Assembly: GCA_964036045.1 (NCBI GenBank)
Contig: OZ038381.1
Span: 127,107,708-127,171,707, forward strand
Reading direction: 5' to 3'
Source: Eutreptiella sp. 'Long Island Sound 2002'
Lineage: Eukaryota; Euglenozoa; Euglenophyceae; Eutreptiales; Eutreptiaceae
Length of the DNA: 64,000 nucleotides
Made by a program: the position numbers and the translations under genes. Below are positions 52,985-64,000 of this stretch, one piece after another. The stretch's first letter is position 1. Every line of letters starts with the position of its first letter. The notes below the pieces were generated by a model. The model did no database searches. It was not told the origin of the DNA and was given only the letters and a program-made list of their open reading frames with translations.

Positions 52985-53340
52985 CAAAACATGGCCGTTT
53001 TTTGGTCAAAAGTTGAATTTTTTGGCCTCAGAGAAGCGGTTAAAGACCATTTTCCTTCCAAAATCGGCCAAAAAAGGCAGTTTTTTGGTCAAAATTGAAT
53101 TTTTTTGCCTTCAGCCAAGCAGTTGAAGACCCCCCCCCCTATTTTGAGGGTGCTGGATGCAAAAAAGCAGGTTGTAGGCACACACAGAAAATGGCCGCTT
53201 TTTGGTGAAAAATTGTGTTTTTTGGCCTCAGCCAAGCAGTTGAAAACCTCCCCACTCCTATTTTGAGGGTGCTGCATGCAAAAAAGCATGTTGTATGGGG
53301 ACACAGATCGCCCAAATACAATTTACAGCATGCTAACCAC
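52985..53340 (+). repeat. Short degenerate tandem repeats
   Basis: TTTTTTGGTCAAAA(G)TTGAAT-like words at about 52,996, 53,081 and 53,199, plus TATTTTGAGGGTGCTG(G/C)ATGCA at about 53,139 and 53,257, give units of roughly 90-118 bp. Confidence 0.75.
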
Positions 53341-56300
53341 TTGAATGGGTGTTTTTTTTTATGTTGCAGGTTTTGGGATTTTTCGACGTCGTAAAGTCCT
53401 ATGTGCTGGGCATAAGGGACCATTGCGACAGGCAGCTTTCAATTGGGCTGTTCAACGAAGTAAAAGAGGTACACCTTCCAGTCAATCATCCAATTTACAG
53501 CCTTTTTCCCCATCCATTGCTGTCATGTGGTACCTCGGCATTCACTGGTGGTATGAACCTGAAGGTTTTGGATACTACCATTGCTGGTTCTGGATACCGG
53601 AAACTCGCGAGCCGTCCCCGGAAGTCCTGTGGTACCTGGACTAAATGAACGCAGCACTCCAATGCTCCGAGCCCGCTCACAAACGGCGTTTGCCCTTACG
53701 CTGCATGCCAACAGATTGATAAAGTACCCTGAGATCCTCGTTCCCGTCCCCTTGAACCTTGTGAGTCCCTTAGCCTGTGAGGTCAATTTGAAAGCGGCAA
53801 CCGCTCAATTACTACGGTAAGGCCACCACAGGCGTCATTCCGTTCTCAGAGCTTTCCGAACTTTCCGAACTTTGGAGAAGTCAGTGGTTTCCACTTAACT
53901 GGAGGTCTTTTATGATACCCCAGATGATCTATGGCCGGGGTTCCTTGTTTGTTTCTGATTTCTATATATATATATATAAATATATATATAGTCCCTTTTA
54001 TTTTCGATACGTCTTGCGTCATAACACCAACCACAGGGCTAATGGCGAAGCCACAGCCCACAGTAACCAGGCCTTTGGTGCATTTTGGAGCAGGGTCACA
54101 CCCCCTGAGTTACTGTACATATGGCTGCTGTCCTTCGATGAACTTCGGCTCGCCATGAACGCTCACTTGCCCGTGGTTAGGCCGCTTTTGTGTTATGCTC
54201 GCCGGGGGGCAACCCCCATGCACCAAAAAAACGAAGTAAAAGAGGAATCTCAGAACTCGCATCATCTGACAATGCACGCATCGTTAAAAAGGGCGTCTAA
54301 ACTGGTATTTGCCAATGTAGCAAATGAAGTCACACTCCACAGCATAGATGGATTACGAATGTTATGGTGAACATCACTGTTGCCGATCCACAGGACGCAC
54401 GCACGCTCGGCCTCCCTAGGACTGCAACTTTCACTCTGAACATTTTCACCAATAAGAAAGAGGAAAAAAGGGAAAGGAAGGGAAGTAGCAATGTAACCAC
54501 AAAGCATCAGAAAATAAAAGTAGAGATCCAAATTCAGAATCCTTGTCGTCGAATTGGGGACTTACGGAATTGCACTATTGGAACGAAATTAGAACTCAGG
54601 ACCAGCAACAGTAAACGAAGTGCCTGAAACTCCCACATGCAACAAGGACATTAAATCCTGAATAAAGACCATGGTAATGTATAAAGCAACGATGAAAAAA
54701 ATAGTAAAGAGTCCTTCTGTAACCTGCAAACACAAACAATGGGTGCTGAGTATAGAAAACATACATAGTGGAATCTCAAACACAGTGGCCTAACTGGTCA
54801 ATTAAATCGCCCTAAGGAGGTACCAAAAAAGGAGAAGATTCCAATACCCAATCCACATGTGAATTCTACATGCCTCCACATGGCTGCATGCCATGAAGCC
54901 TTCCAGGAAGTCTCATTGGCTCACTATTATAGGCCACGACAATGCACCCATGGTACCTGACAAAGCTGCACAAAACCAACAACATTGACCATGACCACAC
55001 CATGCATGCCAGAACACCTGTAACAACTCCCGGTTGCCGTGCAGGAAACACAAAAATGAGACGCCATGGACCTCAGCTCTAGTCTTTGATGCATGTGATT
55101 GGGCGGGGGGTCTAGATCTGCAGCCTGAGGAGATATAATAATTGTTTGGTGGCCTAGTTGCGGGAAAAATCCAAAAATGGCCAGAATTGGAATCACTCCC
55201 AGTAGTATATCTCCATGAGCATGTCGAAGGGAGATGAAAAACAGGCCGGGCAATCAGCACGAGACTTGTTGCCCAATACATAGACATCCTCGCCGTTAGC
55301 TGAGGTCTTCAACCTATTTTTCTTCCTTGGCATAATAGCACGCGAAATCGCAAAAGTAAGATTGTGTCCCTCAACTTAGCTCTTCCCGAATCAGCACCCA
55401 AAGTGGAGGACCAAGGGACGCTAAGCCTATTTGATGGGCGTTCGTCAGGTCAGGAGCCGCTGCATTGCTGCCCCGGTATCCGATCCGAGGGGGGGGGCAC
55501 ACTTATGGGCTGTTTTTTGCAAACACTGCAAAAGCAACCCTAAAAGCGGTGCATGCGGGTTTCACAATTTTGAACCCCATGGGAATCCAGGCTTGGGGCG
55601 ATGCATGCTGAAGGCCCCTGTCTCAAATAAGAATGCTTTATGTACGGTTGGGTTGACTCTGAACTGTAGGCATTCTTGGCAAAAAGCGCAAGAATACCAA
55701 TATTGAGCCTTAAAGAAGATACTTCCCTTATTGACCCTTCCCCTGCGCAAATAGTGACAGCGAGCGGGGAGTAGTCCCGCTTCTGAAAACCCATTACTTT
55801 GGGTGAGGTCAATTCCTTGGCCGTTGTCCAACACAAGACCAATGCGCACACTGTGCAAAAGCGTGAAAGGCGCCCATGCGCTCATATGTCGAATGCACAA
55901 ACATTATAGCAGTTCAAGCAGAAAAAAACCTCAGGCTCAACATTGTTGCTTAAGAATCCTAGTCCTCCAAAAAAGTTGCGTTAGACCCCGATTTGAGGTC
56001 CGTTTCGACTTATGATTTGTTCCAATTCGCGGTTTGGAAAGAACAGGATGAAAATAGTCTCGGAGCCAGCGACCATATTACAGTCGAGGTTGTATAGCGT
56101 GCATGGAATGTTGAGTTGGTGCCCAAATGGAAAAATGTGTCGAGCTTCGGTATTGTGAGACGATCGCCGCGTTTTGCATGTTGACGGTCACGAGACAATA
56201 AAAGTGGCATAACTCTACGAAAAAGCTCCTGTTTCCACATGGCCATTTCTGACCAAAGGTGCCTTTTCGGCAAAAGCAGCGAAACTTATCAACTTGTCAT

Positions 56301-58600
56301 GTGGAAGACAATGAAAGCGGGCAAAGAAGAGATAGTTCAGCTCTGCTACCAACTCATGGTGCATGAGTTCTATGAGGCCCTGCGCGCGCCATCAAAGCTA
56401 CCTTACCGTTCTCTTCAAAAACGCGGCGGTGGAAACTTCTAGAAAGTTTGTAATTGAAAAATGCCAGAGATCCATGCATAAACGTCCCTTCGAACATCCC
56501 TGGTCCAAAAAAAAACTCTTGTCACAGAACTCGGACCAGAAATTGCAGAAGGTTACACGCACAGGCGGCCACAAGTAGGTATTTTTTACAAGGATAAGAA
56601 AACCGACCAAACAATCACAATTCACCCAAACTAGGTTACCAAAATACAACTATGCAAACTCGGGATAGATCAGTGGAGCGTCGGAGAAGGGCACACAACA
56701 GTCCAGCTCTTCATCAAGCAAGCGGTTCACAGCGTTACCACAAACGTTGGACCTCGAATCGTAGGGGGACATGAGATACCGACCCCTTGAAGTCAACACA
56801 ACATAGCAAAGATAAGAAAGAGATCGCGGCCAATGCGAACTTTCCGTATTTTCTCTGGCCAATACTGGCCATGGATCTGACCAAACACTAGCGCTAGTGG
56901 CCCTTGGGATGCGGAGTTCTCCGTCAAACCGCCAAAGCTCAAAAGAGGGTTTTGTATATCATCAAATCAAGCAACGTGCTACACAATATCAACCGTTTTG
57001 CGTCCATTCTACACATCGATCTGAATTTTGACTCAAGAACAAAATCATACTTGACTACACGAATGCTTTGGTGAACAAAGAATGCAGAAAATCTGAAAAC
57101 CGTTAGCATGTGTGACGTGAAAATGAAACCGTTCGGCGTAGTTTTTCAGACAACACTCTGGAGCTGCATACACTACCCTTGGTCATTCTCTTGTAAATCA
57201 CTTAAGGATCGCAATGACCTTTGTCCGAAAGCCTAACTGCAGAACACGTAGAAATGCCCCCCCAAAAAATACCCGGCCGCACAAAAACTACATATGGAAG
57301 CGCAACTGTATGGCTTAGGTTTTTTCCGGAAAACAACCACACAGCTCAATATTGTATTCGTAAAGCGCCTAACTGGGTAAAGTGCGGAGCTAAAGAAATG
57401 CAAACGTTTGCCAAACGCTCTCCGTCCAACAGGGGTATTCCGGCACCAGTAGGTCTTGGGGCACCCTGTTTTTCCACGGCTCTGCGAGCAGCCCTCCGCG
57501 AACTGTTGTATAGTTTTGGCCAAAAAAGCAACGGGCGCGCCGCAATTGATGTTTATAGATTACCCCGCCTGCGGGTTAGAGTCGCACTTAGGCGGCTCAA
57601 GTTGCATGGTATAAGACGACGGAAAGTACCAGAAGTACAGGGCCTCAAAAAGCATCCAAAAAGCCATTCTTTGGCAGGCAAAAAATCAAGCCGTTTCTGA
57701 AATACCAAAAGAAACTCTTGTGTAATGAATTTTCACCGCTGTGCGTTACAATGGCTCCAAACGATGCATTTCTGGGGGCACTGCAGTGTTCTCTGCGCGA
57801 TACCTCGCGCATAGAGCAGTCCATTGCCCCTCCAAAACCACGTAATGATGGTAGAATTTATGAATCAAGCAGGCAGCTACACTAAAGTGACATTACAGGC
57901 ATCCTGAGCTGATCACATTGTACCATATGTTTATGCGGGCGGACACTCAGCGCTGTAAACAAGCCTAGCAAATCCAATTGATTGTTTACGAAATGATTTC
58001 TAATGTTGTTGCCTTCCTAACAAAAGGAGCACATCTATTGGAATTGTTGCAGAGAGTGCATCCTACCGCATTGCTGATGATGCACACCTGGCTAAAACTA
58101 TGGGGAGTGTCAAGCAAAAACAAGAGTATCACTGGTGGCACATGAAGCACGCCCACGGGAAATGTGACGTGGAGCTGGACAAGGATCACCCTTGTAGCTT
58201 TGGCTACGGGAAAATAAATAACACCGCAATGGGCTATCAATGAAAGTAAATTGTGCAAAGAAAATACAAATTTACCCTGCATGGTACTTTTTTTGGCGTG
58301 CTTTCGGACCACAAAAACTGATTTTGTGGCAAGTAAACTGCAATGTACTGAAAACCACACCAGTAATCAAGATGATGTCGGATAATTGGAGAAGGAAGGT
58401 GCCCTGGGGCAGCAGTCTGCTTAACGCACCGCCTGACCAAGCCAAGAAGAGCCTTTGGGCTTCCGGGGTGCCTGCTTCTAGTAAATTTCAATGAATCAAT
58501 AACAATTTAGGTACTGGAAGCTTTATTGTCGTTTGTGCACGATCGCTATCAGATGAGAATATATCAGAATGGTACAAAACACATATTCTCTGGGTATTTT
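53341..58600 (+). other. No gene supported
   Basis: Moderate-GC DNA with a (TA)n run (about 53,963-53,990), a 14-bp palindrome CACTAGCGCTAGTG (56,886-56,899) and scattered short frames. The longest, 57,221-57,700 (159 residues), is basic and low in conserved features; I do not support it as a gene. Confidence 0.45.
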
Positions 58601-58911
58601 TATGCGCCAGGCCTCGCGCATGAGGACTGCAACGCAGTCCCAGAACGTGAAAGTAAGAACTTCCTAATCTTTATTTGGGCAGTGCAAATCAAAAATCAAA
58701 CCGTCAGGTGGGTGGCCAAAACCCTTGACGCTAAAGCTGTCTTCCCAAAGGAAAATGAACTGGTTGAGGTTTCTAGTTGAATAACTTATGCGCGAGGCCT
58801 CGCGCATGGGAGCCCTTGAACCACATGTTGCATATGCTTTGCACTGGTATGCAATCCTGCATGCTTCTGTTTTAATGATCTTTTGTTTTGCATGCACAAG
58901 GCCTCGCGCAT
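58601..58911 (+). repeat. Recurring 20-bp palindrome cluster
   Basis: ATGCGCGAGGCCTCGCGCAT (58,788-58,807) is a perfect palindrome. Near copies are at 58,602-58,621 (one mismatch) and 58,892-58,911 (two mismatches). A weaker copy lies near 57,794-57,812. Confidence 0.85.
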
Positions 58912-61900
58912 AGAATTCGATCAATAATGCTTTGTTCAGGTATGCAATGAACAGGAAGAACGCGAATGGATGCTGCAGTCGGTTGTTCTGCAGACCATGT
59001 TCATGCCACAAACAAGGGGAGCACAAAATGCATTTCTTGGTTAATTTCAGCTAAAAGGACTTCATTTTTCTCGGAAATGATAATTGATTTTCTGTCTTTG
59101 GTTGTTTGAAAAAAGGCACAAAATGGCACAAATGGTGAGAAAGATACTTTCTTTGGACCAATATTCTGTTTTCAAAAAGCAGAGATCGTGAAAAGTTGTT
59201 GGGTGCATTTGGTGTGATTTTGACCATGCAACTTGAGCCCTCTAAGTCGCACGTGTCATTCGCGTTTTCTGTTTCAAAATAGAAAAAGAGAGGGATATAG
59301 GGAGGAGAAGAGATTGACAGAGAGAAGCAGCTTGAAACAAAGCCACATTGTTCAACAATCTTGTTGCACAGGGCAAGGGTGGTGATCAATAAAAAGAAGT
59401 GCAGCTTTCTATAAATTTGTAACCACATTTAAAACTTTTCCATGCCTGATGCGCTTAGGACTCTACCTTACCACTGCCTTCCCAAGCACCTGCGGGAGCA
59501 GCTTGAGAGGCACGTGACCTAGGGCAGTAAGAGGGACAGGACGTCCCCTTGGTAAGACCTTCTTCCTACATTGTCAAAGGAGGCATCCCGACCTCCCGAA
59601 GATACCTACCTACCTACCTCTACCTTCCGCACTTAATCTTAATGCTCTGAAAAACAAAAATCTGAGTACCTTGTGAGCTGTTTCTTGTATTTGTGTGCAT
59701 ATAAAACTGATCCATTAATGGTAATGATCTATGAGTGCTTCTGTGATGCCTTCCAGGATGGTTTAGAGAAAAACATGTAGGCAGCACACGGATCAAGTAA
59801 TGGAGAAATATGCTAATATGCGCACGATACAAAACCACGTTGTCCTGCGTGTACTTCGTACCTTATGCCTCACTCTCCATCATAACACTACCGCAGCATC
59901 ACACCAGGTTTCGACCTTGCTCTAATCAGAATAACTGGACAACATTGGATTGAGCCTATATATAGGACCTTGGGTCCTATGCAATCCACATGATTGTTAC
60001 GAAAAAAGCATATGAGATACATTAAGCAACATTAGATGATTTTGTCATAGAAGAATTAGTACATGATATGCTATGAATCCCGTATGAGTAGACTGGTATT
60101 TCTTCAGGCTATTTCGAGCTTGTCGCGGTGAACAATAGTACCCATCTCTTTAAATTGTACTATGTCAGTTATTCCAAACCAAGCCGCTGAAATCTTTACT
60201 TCCTCCTCTGCTACTGAAGCGGTACCCAGAACCTATGGCCCATGGCCCGGAGGCCTGTGAGCCGTCACACCCGGGCGGAAGCCGTTGACACCGGCTGTCA
60301 GCAGGATATCCCTGTTCTCTAACCCGCGAAATCTGAAATCCGATTTCTAACCAATAAATCGATTTAGAATTACCATAATTTTATTGTCTTAGGCGATTTT
60401 CAGTCGGAAATCGGTGAAATACCCGATTTCTACCGCGATTTTTAATTGTCGTGAAATCGCCGCCTGATGTCGCCTGTTCGCGCGCTTTCGTCGCTTCTCC
60501 GTGGCGAGTTTTGTGAGGGATTTTTCTCGAGTACTTTTGAGGTTCTAAGAGATCTTAAGGCCTGAATCTAGAGGGTTTTTAATGTACTTTCATCTGGTGT
60601 GTTCACCAGAATTTTTCGCCGTTGCGTCTTCGAGAAAATCAGCGCGCAAGCTTTTCCGTCGATCGCTCGAACTCATGGTTCTCAAGGACCATGAGTTCGG
60701 ACAGAACCCTACATTCCCCCCCTATGCCTTTCATCCATGCCCCTTTCACGTGGGCATATCACTTTGTATAGGGAAGCGGGCAATGGCGATGTTTTAGGCA
60801 GCCTACGGGTTTCGCAAACCCAAGTCGTTTGCGTGCGCAAACGCTAACTTTGTGGCCTTGTGAGCATGAACGTTAATAACTGAACACAATGCTCACAAGA
60901 CCAAAAGCTCCAGGCTATTTTCGTTTTTCGAGCCAACTCAACGATGGCTCCACGCAATTCAATGCGTATCAAAACTCTATTTTCGAAAGAGGGCAAGTTT
61001 TGGTCGAAAATTAGGCCAAAATGGCCAAACCCCCGAGGCTCGTACTCGAAGCCTATGGGGAGTTGAGCCTCGAACCAAGGCAATATGTAGAGACCACGAA
61101 GGACATCGTGGATGGCTTGGTTGATTTTTACAACCTTGTCTTCTATTTTATACCATTTCGCCTTGTGAGCACGCGTGCCATACTGCCTCTTTGCACACGC
61201 GCTCATATGCAAGCACTAACGACACGAGTGGGCGGAGACAATCTAACCAAAGTGGGCATATTTGAGGGCACCTACTATGGGCCTACTCCAAAAGTGTTTG
61301 CTCATATTTTTGTTCCTCAATGACTCAAAGGTATGTTCATGCCAATATCGCCGATATATGCACTTTTTCCCATAAATAGTGTGCTTCAAGGGTTGAGGTG
61401 TCAGAAATGTTTCCATTATGCTTTGAACCCCAACCCTTGTTGCAAAAGGGAAGCAAAGCTTCGGTTTGCATCCATGCAAGAGCCCGAGCCTCCTTTCTCT
61501 TGTGATACGGAGATACGATTTTTGGAGGGACCACTATTGGGTGAATTTTGGCCGTTTTGCCCGGAATGGCCACAAACCCCATCTCCCCCTGATTTTGCCC
61601 CCGAGGTTGCGTGCGCCACTTGACCAAGGGTAAGGGCAATCTGGAGAGGGCACATAAACCCGCATCGAATGGGGTGTTTCCTCATGTGGCCTCTCCTCTC
61701 GAAGGGAGAGTTGTGAGTCACCCAATTTTGGGTATGTTGCCATTCTGCCCCATCTGTGTGCCACTTTCCTTTCAATGGAGAAAATAGCTAGGGGCGACCA
61801 TGAGGGTTGGCAAGTGGCATATATTGGGACCTAAGTCCCATGTGTCTTTAGCATCTTTGGTTGAAACCGATCCTCGCCGTGGCCATGGAGATATGGAATC

Positions 61901-62960
61901 ATGAGTGTGGGCCATTTTGGCCATATTTCGCTGTTTTTGCCATTGTATGCCATATTGGAATTAGCATATCTCCATGGGGCACAGAATCTAGCCATGAGAA
62001 AAGTGCGATTATCATAGCTCATGACCAAGGGTTGAACGCCATTGACTCTCGTATTTGCTCCTCCGGCTCATCCGGAATTATTCAACTTTTGGTGCGATCC
62101 ATGATTCCCCCGTTTGCACCACATGCTGCTTTGTGCCCCATCCACGTGTTCATCCCCTTGGTGAACAGTAAGCAGCCAGCGTGACGGCAAGCGATAACCC
62201 AGGGCATGGGACCAAAGGGATATCAAGGGTCGTGAATCAAGGTTTGCCGCGACAAAATCGCCAAGGTTTCCTACCCTGGACGGTCGCCCGAGATGGCCCA
62301 TTTTGCCATTTTGGCAATTATGACCCCACTTGACGAACCCGTGGTGTCCTGATGCCGGGACCTCAGAGGGAACCAGGTTGGGTGAGGGCTCCAGGGAGTT
62401 CGTAAGCGAAGGGCATAGGGTCAGTTGCCTCGTCCCTACCTCTGGCGGGTCCAGACGAGGGGTCAATTTTGGATATTTTTGAGCTAATATCAGTTTGGGC
62501 TGAAACAGCCCATTTTCAGCTACCAACTCCCAGGGGATAATGGCGGGGCCATATCTCTGGCTCAGAGAGGAGTTGAGACCCGCCGTTAAGGGAGCATAGG
62601 GAGCCACTGTCGGTTGGTCTTGGAGCACTTTGGTTCACAGGGACTAGCCTGTGGCTGGGCGGAACACCTCCCCTATCGGCAGGGTTTCAGGGTCCGGACT
62701 GAGCAGGGCATGGGTTGTGTTTGAGCCCCCGCCCCCACCAGCCACTGAGAGGGTCGGACCTCGGATTGGGATATGAATTGGGACTGAGTGTGTATTGTCC
62801 TGGAATGCCCTTACCCCAGTCGAGTCTTATCCCCATGTGTACGTATCCTGATGTGTTGCTGTACATACTTTTGTTCCCTCGTTGCAGAGTGGCAAGGATC
62901 CTGAAACGCTTTGTCACATGACACGAGCGTGATGATGCCCCTGTGAGCGCAGTGCTCTGC
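58912..62960 (+). other. No gene supported
   Basis: Contains a short CTAC(C)n run (about 59,605-59,625) and a cluster of GATTT/AAATC words (60,325-60,450). Frames up to about 190 codons occur (62,068-62,628, minus) but show no domain or coding-like composition that I trust. Confidence 0.4.
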
Positions 62961-63140
62961 CTGCCTGCTTGCTTGCGTGTGTCCACCGCAGTGTCCCGTG
63001 GCCAGGCCCCCCCACGGGAACGCGTCAAAAGCGTTTCACCGCCGCGGGGTTACCCATCCCTCGCGTGCCACTCGGAGCCACCCGAACCCCGAGCAACACG
63101 GGCTTCGCAGCGCCGCCCGGCAACAGCGCCGAGTCCGTGA

Positions 63141-64000
63141 AGGAAGTGCAGGGACCGGAACTCCGACATCAACGAGTTCCTTCGGCCGACCAGCAAGGCC
63201 GCACTCCCAGCTTCAGCAACCGCCTCAACAACCACCCCCAGGACCAGTCCATCGAGGGGAACGATGGTGAATTGGGATGAGGCGGGCAAAACGTGGCCGC
63301 AGCCCCACCCCCATGCGGCGCGCCTACTGCGTCGGTTGCTGTCGGGGCAGCACTACCGCCACAGCAATCCCCAGTGCGAAGGCGGCATGCCTGGGAGCCT
63401 CGAGCTCCGCGAGGACATGGGCGAGGACCGCCTGCGGGCACTGAAGGACTGGCTGCGGGTGGAAGGGTATGCGTACCGCTTCCGCCGCAAGCACTGGAGG
63501 GTCTGGACCCGCCCAGACAGGCCCGGCGAAGGGCTGCGCCCCGACGGGATTGAGGAGGACGAGAAGCCCAACGAGTACCCGTCGGGCGCAACGATCAATG
63601 TCTCCATGTGGGACATGATCGAGAAGGAGTTCCCGGAGCTGGGGAACGAGCGCAGGCTGCAGGGCAGCAGCAGCAGCAGCGCGTCTCCTGGGAAGGAGAA
63701 GCGTTCCGCCGGGGACAGGAAGCGGGACAGGAAGTGGCGGGAGTACCAGGAATCCCTGGCCGCCGAAGCCGCCCAAGGCGCCAGGGGCAGAACCCCAGCC
63801 CACAGCCCCCAACGCGCCGGTGGCGGTCACCACCCCGGCCACAACACCCTTGGCGACTTCCTGGAAGTCGCCAAGCAGGCCAAGACCAAGCCCCGTCCGC
63901 TGCTCCTGAGGACGTCAGGCCGCAGCAGCGACGTGGAGTCCGCCCACCGCGGGAGGATGCCGGCCGACCAGGCCAGCTCCAGCAGCAGCGTCGCTCCCAA
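63141..64000 (+). CDS. Unrecognised high-GC ORF running off the right edge
   Basis: After a stop at 63,138-63,140 the frame stays open to the window end (about 286 codons). The first ATG is at 63,264 (MVNWDEAGKTWPQPHPHAAR), but coding-looking residues (RNSDINEFLRPTSKAALPAS) precede it. A matching frame upstream (about 62,970-63,139) suggests a frameshift or splice near 63,140, and a pyrimidine tract with CAG at about 62,872-62,886 could be an acceptor. The protein has a compact Trp/Arg-rich part (RLRALKDWLRVEGYAYRFRR, about 63,420-63,490), SMWDMIEKEFPEL, a Ser tract and a long basic, Gly/Ala-rich region. It may be a Gag-like ORF or a host gene; no family recognised. Confidence 0.5.

Noticed and set aside
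57221-57700. 159-codon plus-strand frame
   Set aside because: No domain, no coding-like bias, and overlapping frames are similarly open.
61021-62628. Short frames around 61-62.6 kb
   Set aside because: No recognisable motifs; lengths are within chance expectation for this composition.

Overview
The window is 64 kb of repeat-dominated eukaryotic nuclear DNA. Almost every recognisable coding sequence belongs to a mobile element, most are broken by frameshifts and stops, and I see no bacterial-style operons and no rRNA or functional tRNA genes. The two long-LTR primer sites read TGGTAGCAGAG-like, complementary to an initiator tRNA ending in CTCTGCTACCA. That end is common in algae, fungi and animals and differs from the land-plant form (an inference from general knowledge). 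A large-genome protist or alga, perhaps a dinoflagellate, would fit, but the lineage cannot be fixed from sequence alone.

Left block (1-15.7 kb). A minus-strand Ty3/gypsy element (Ty3-A) runs from gag at 15,724 to integrase at the left edge. It is split inside RNase H by a plus-strand non-LTR retrotransposon (LINE-1, about 1,025-9,472) flanked by a diverged 19-bp target-site duplication. LINE-1 has a long ORF1 whose C-terminus reads as an AlkB-type 2OG-Fe(II) dioxygenase, then ORF2 with APE endonuclease, reverse transcriptase, RNase H, a Cys/His knuckle and a proline-rich tail. Several of its frame breaks fall on homopolymer runs.

Middle block (15.7-27.2 kb). After an unrecognised, apparently broken minus-strand gene comes the 5' LTR and gag start of a second Ty3 family (Ty3-C). 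Its gag is cut by a 45-60 bp terminal-repeat-like sequence. The rest of that gag lies 3.3 kb away in inverted orientation, in frame with a roughly 970-codon unknown reading frame carrying three stops. A second copy of the terminal sequence precedes a possible DNA-transposase gene. A palindromic GTTCAATTGAAC motif recurs through this block.

Right-centre block (25.8-48.7 kb). Ty3-B, a chromodomain Ty3 element on the minus strand, has both LTRs. LINE-2 (minus strand, about 32-44.7 kb) now separates its protease from the end of its RT, and the N-terminal RT half is missing. LINE-2 is itself interrupted by a young 2.26-kb LTR element (36,750-39,007; 351-bp LTRs, 4-bp TSD). The Ty3-B and Ty3-C LTRs (three copies, about 770 bp each) all carry an internal tRNA-like module with box A and box B.

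Right block (48.7-64 kb). This is mostly non-coding, with a long GT microsatellite, a 184-bp satellite, shorter tandem repeats and a recurring 20-bp palindrome. At the right edge a high-GC frame open for about 860 bp runs off the window.
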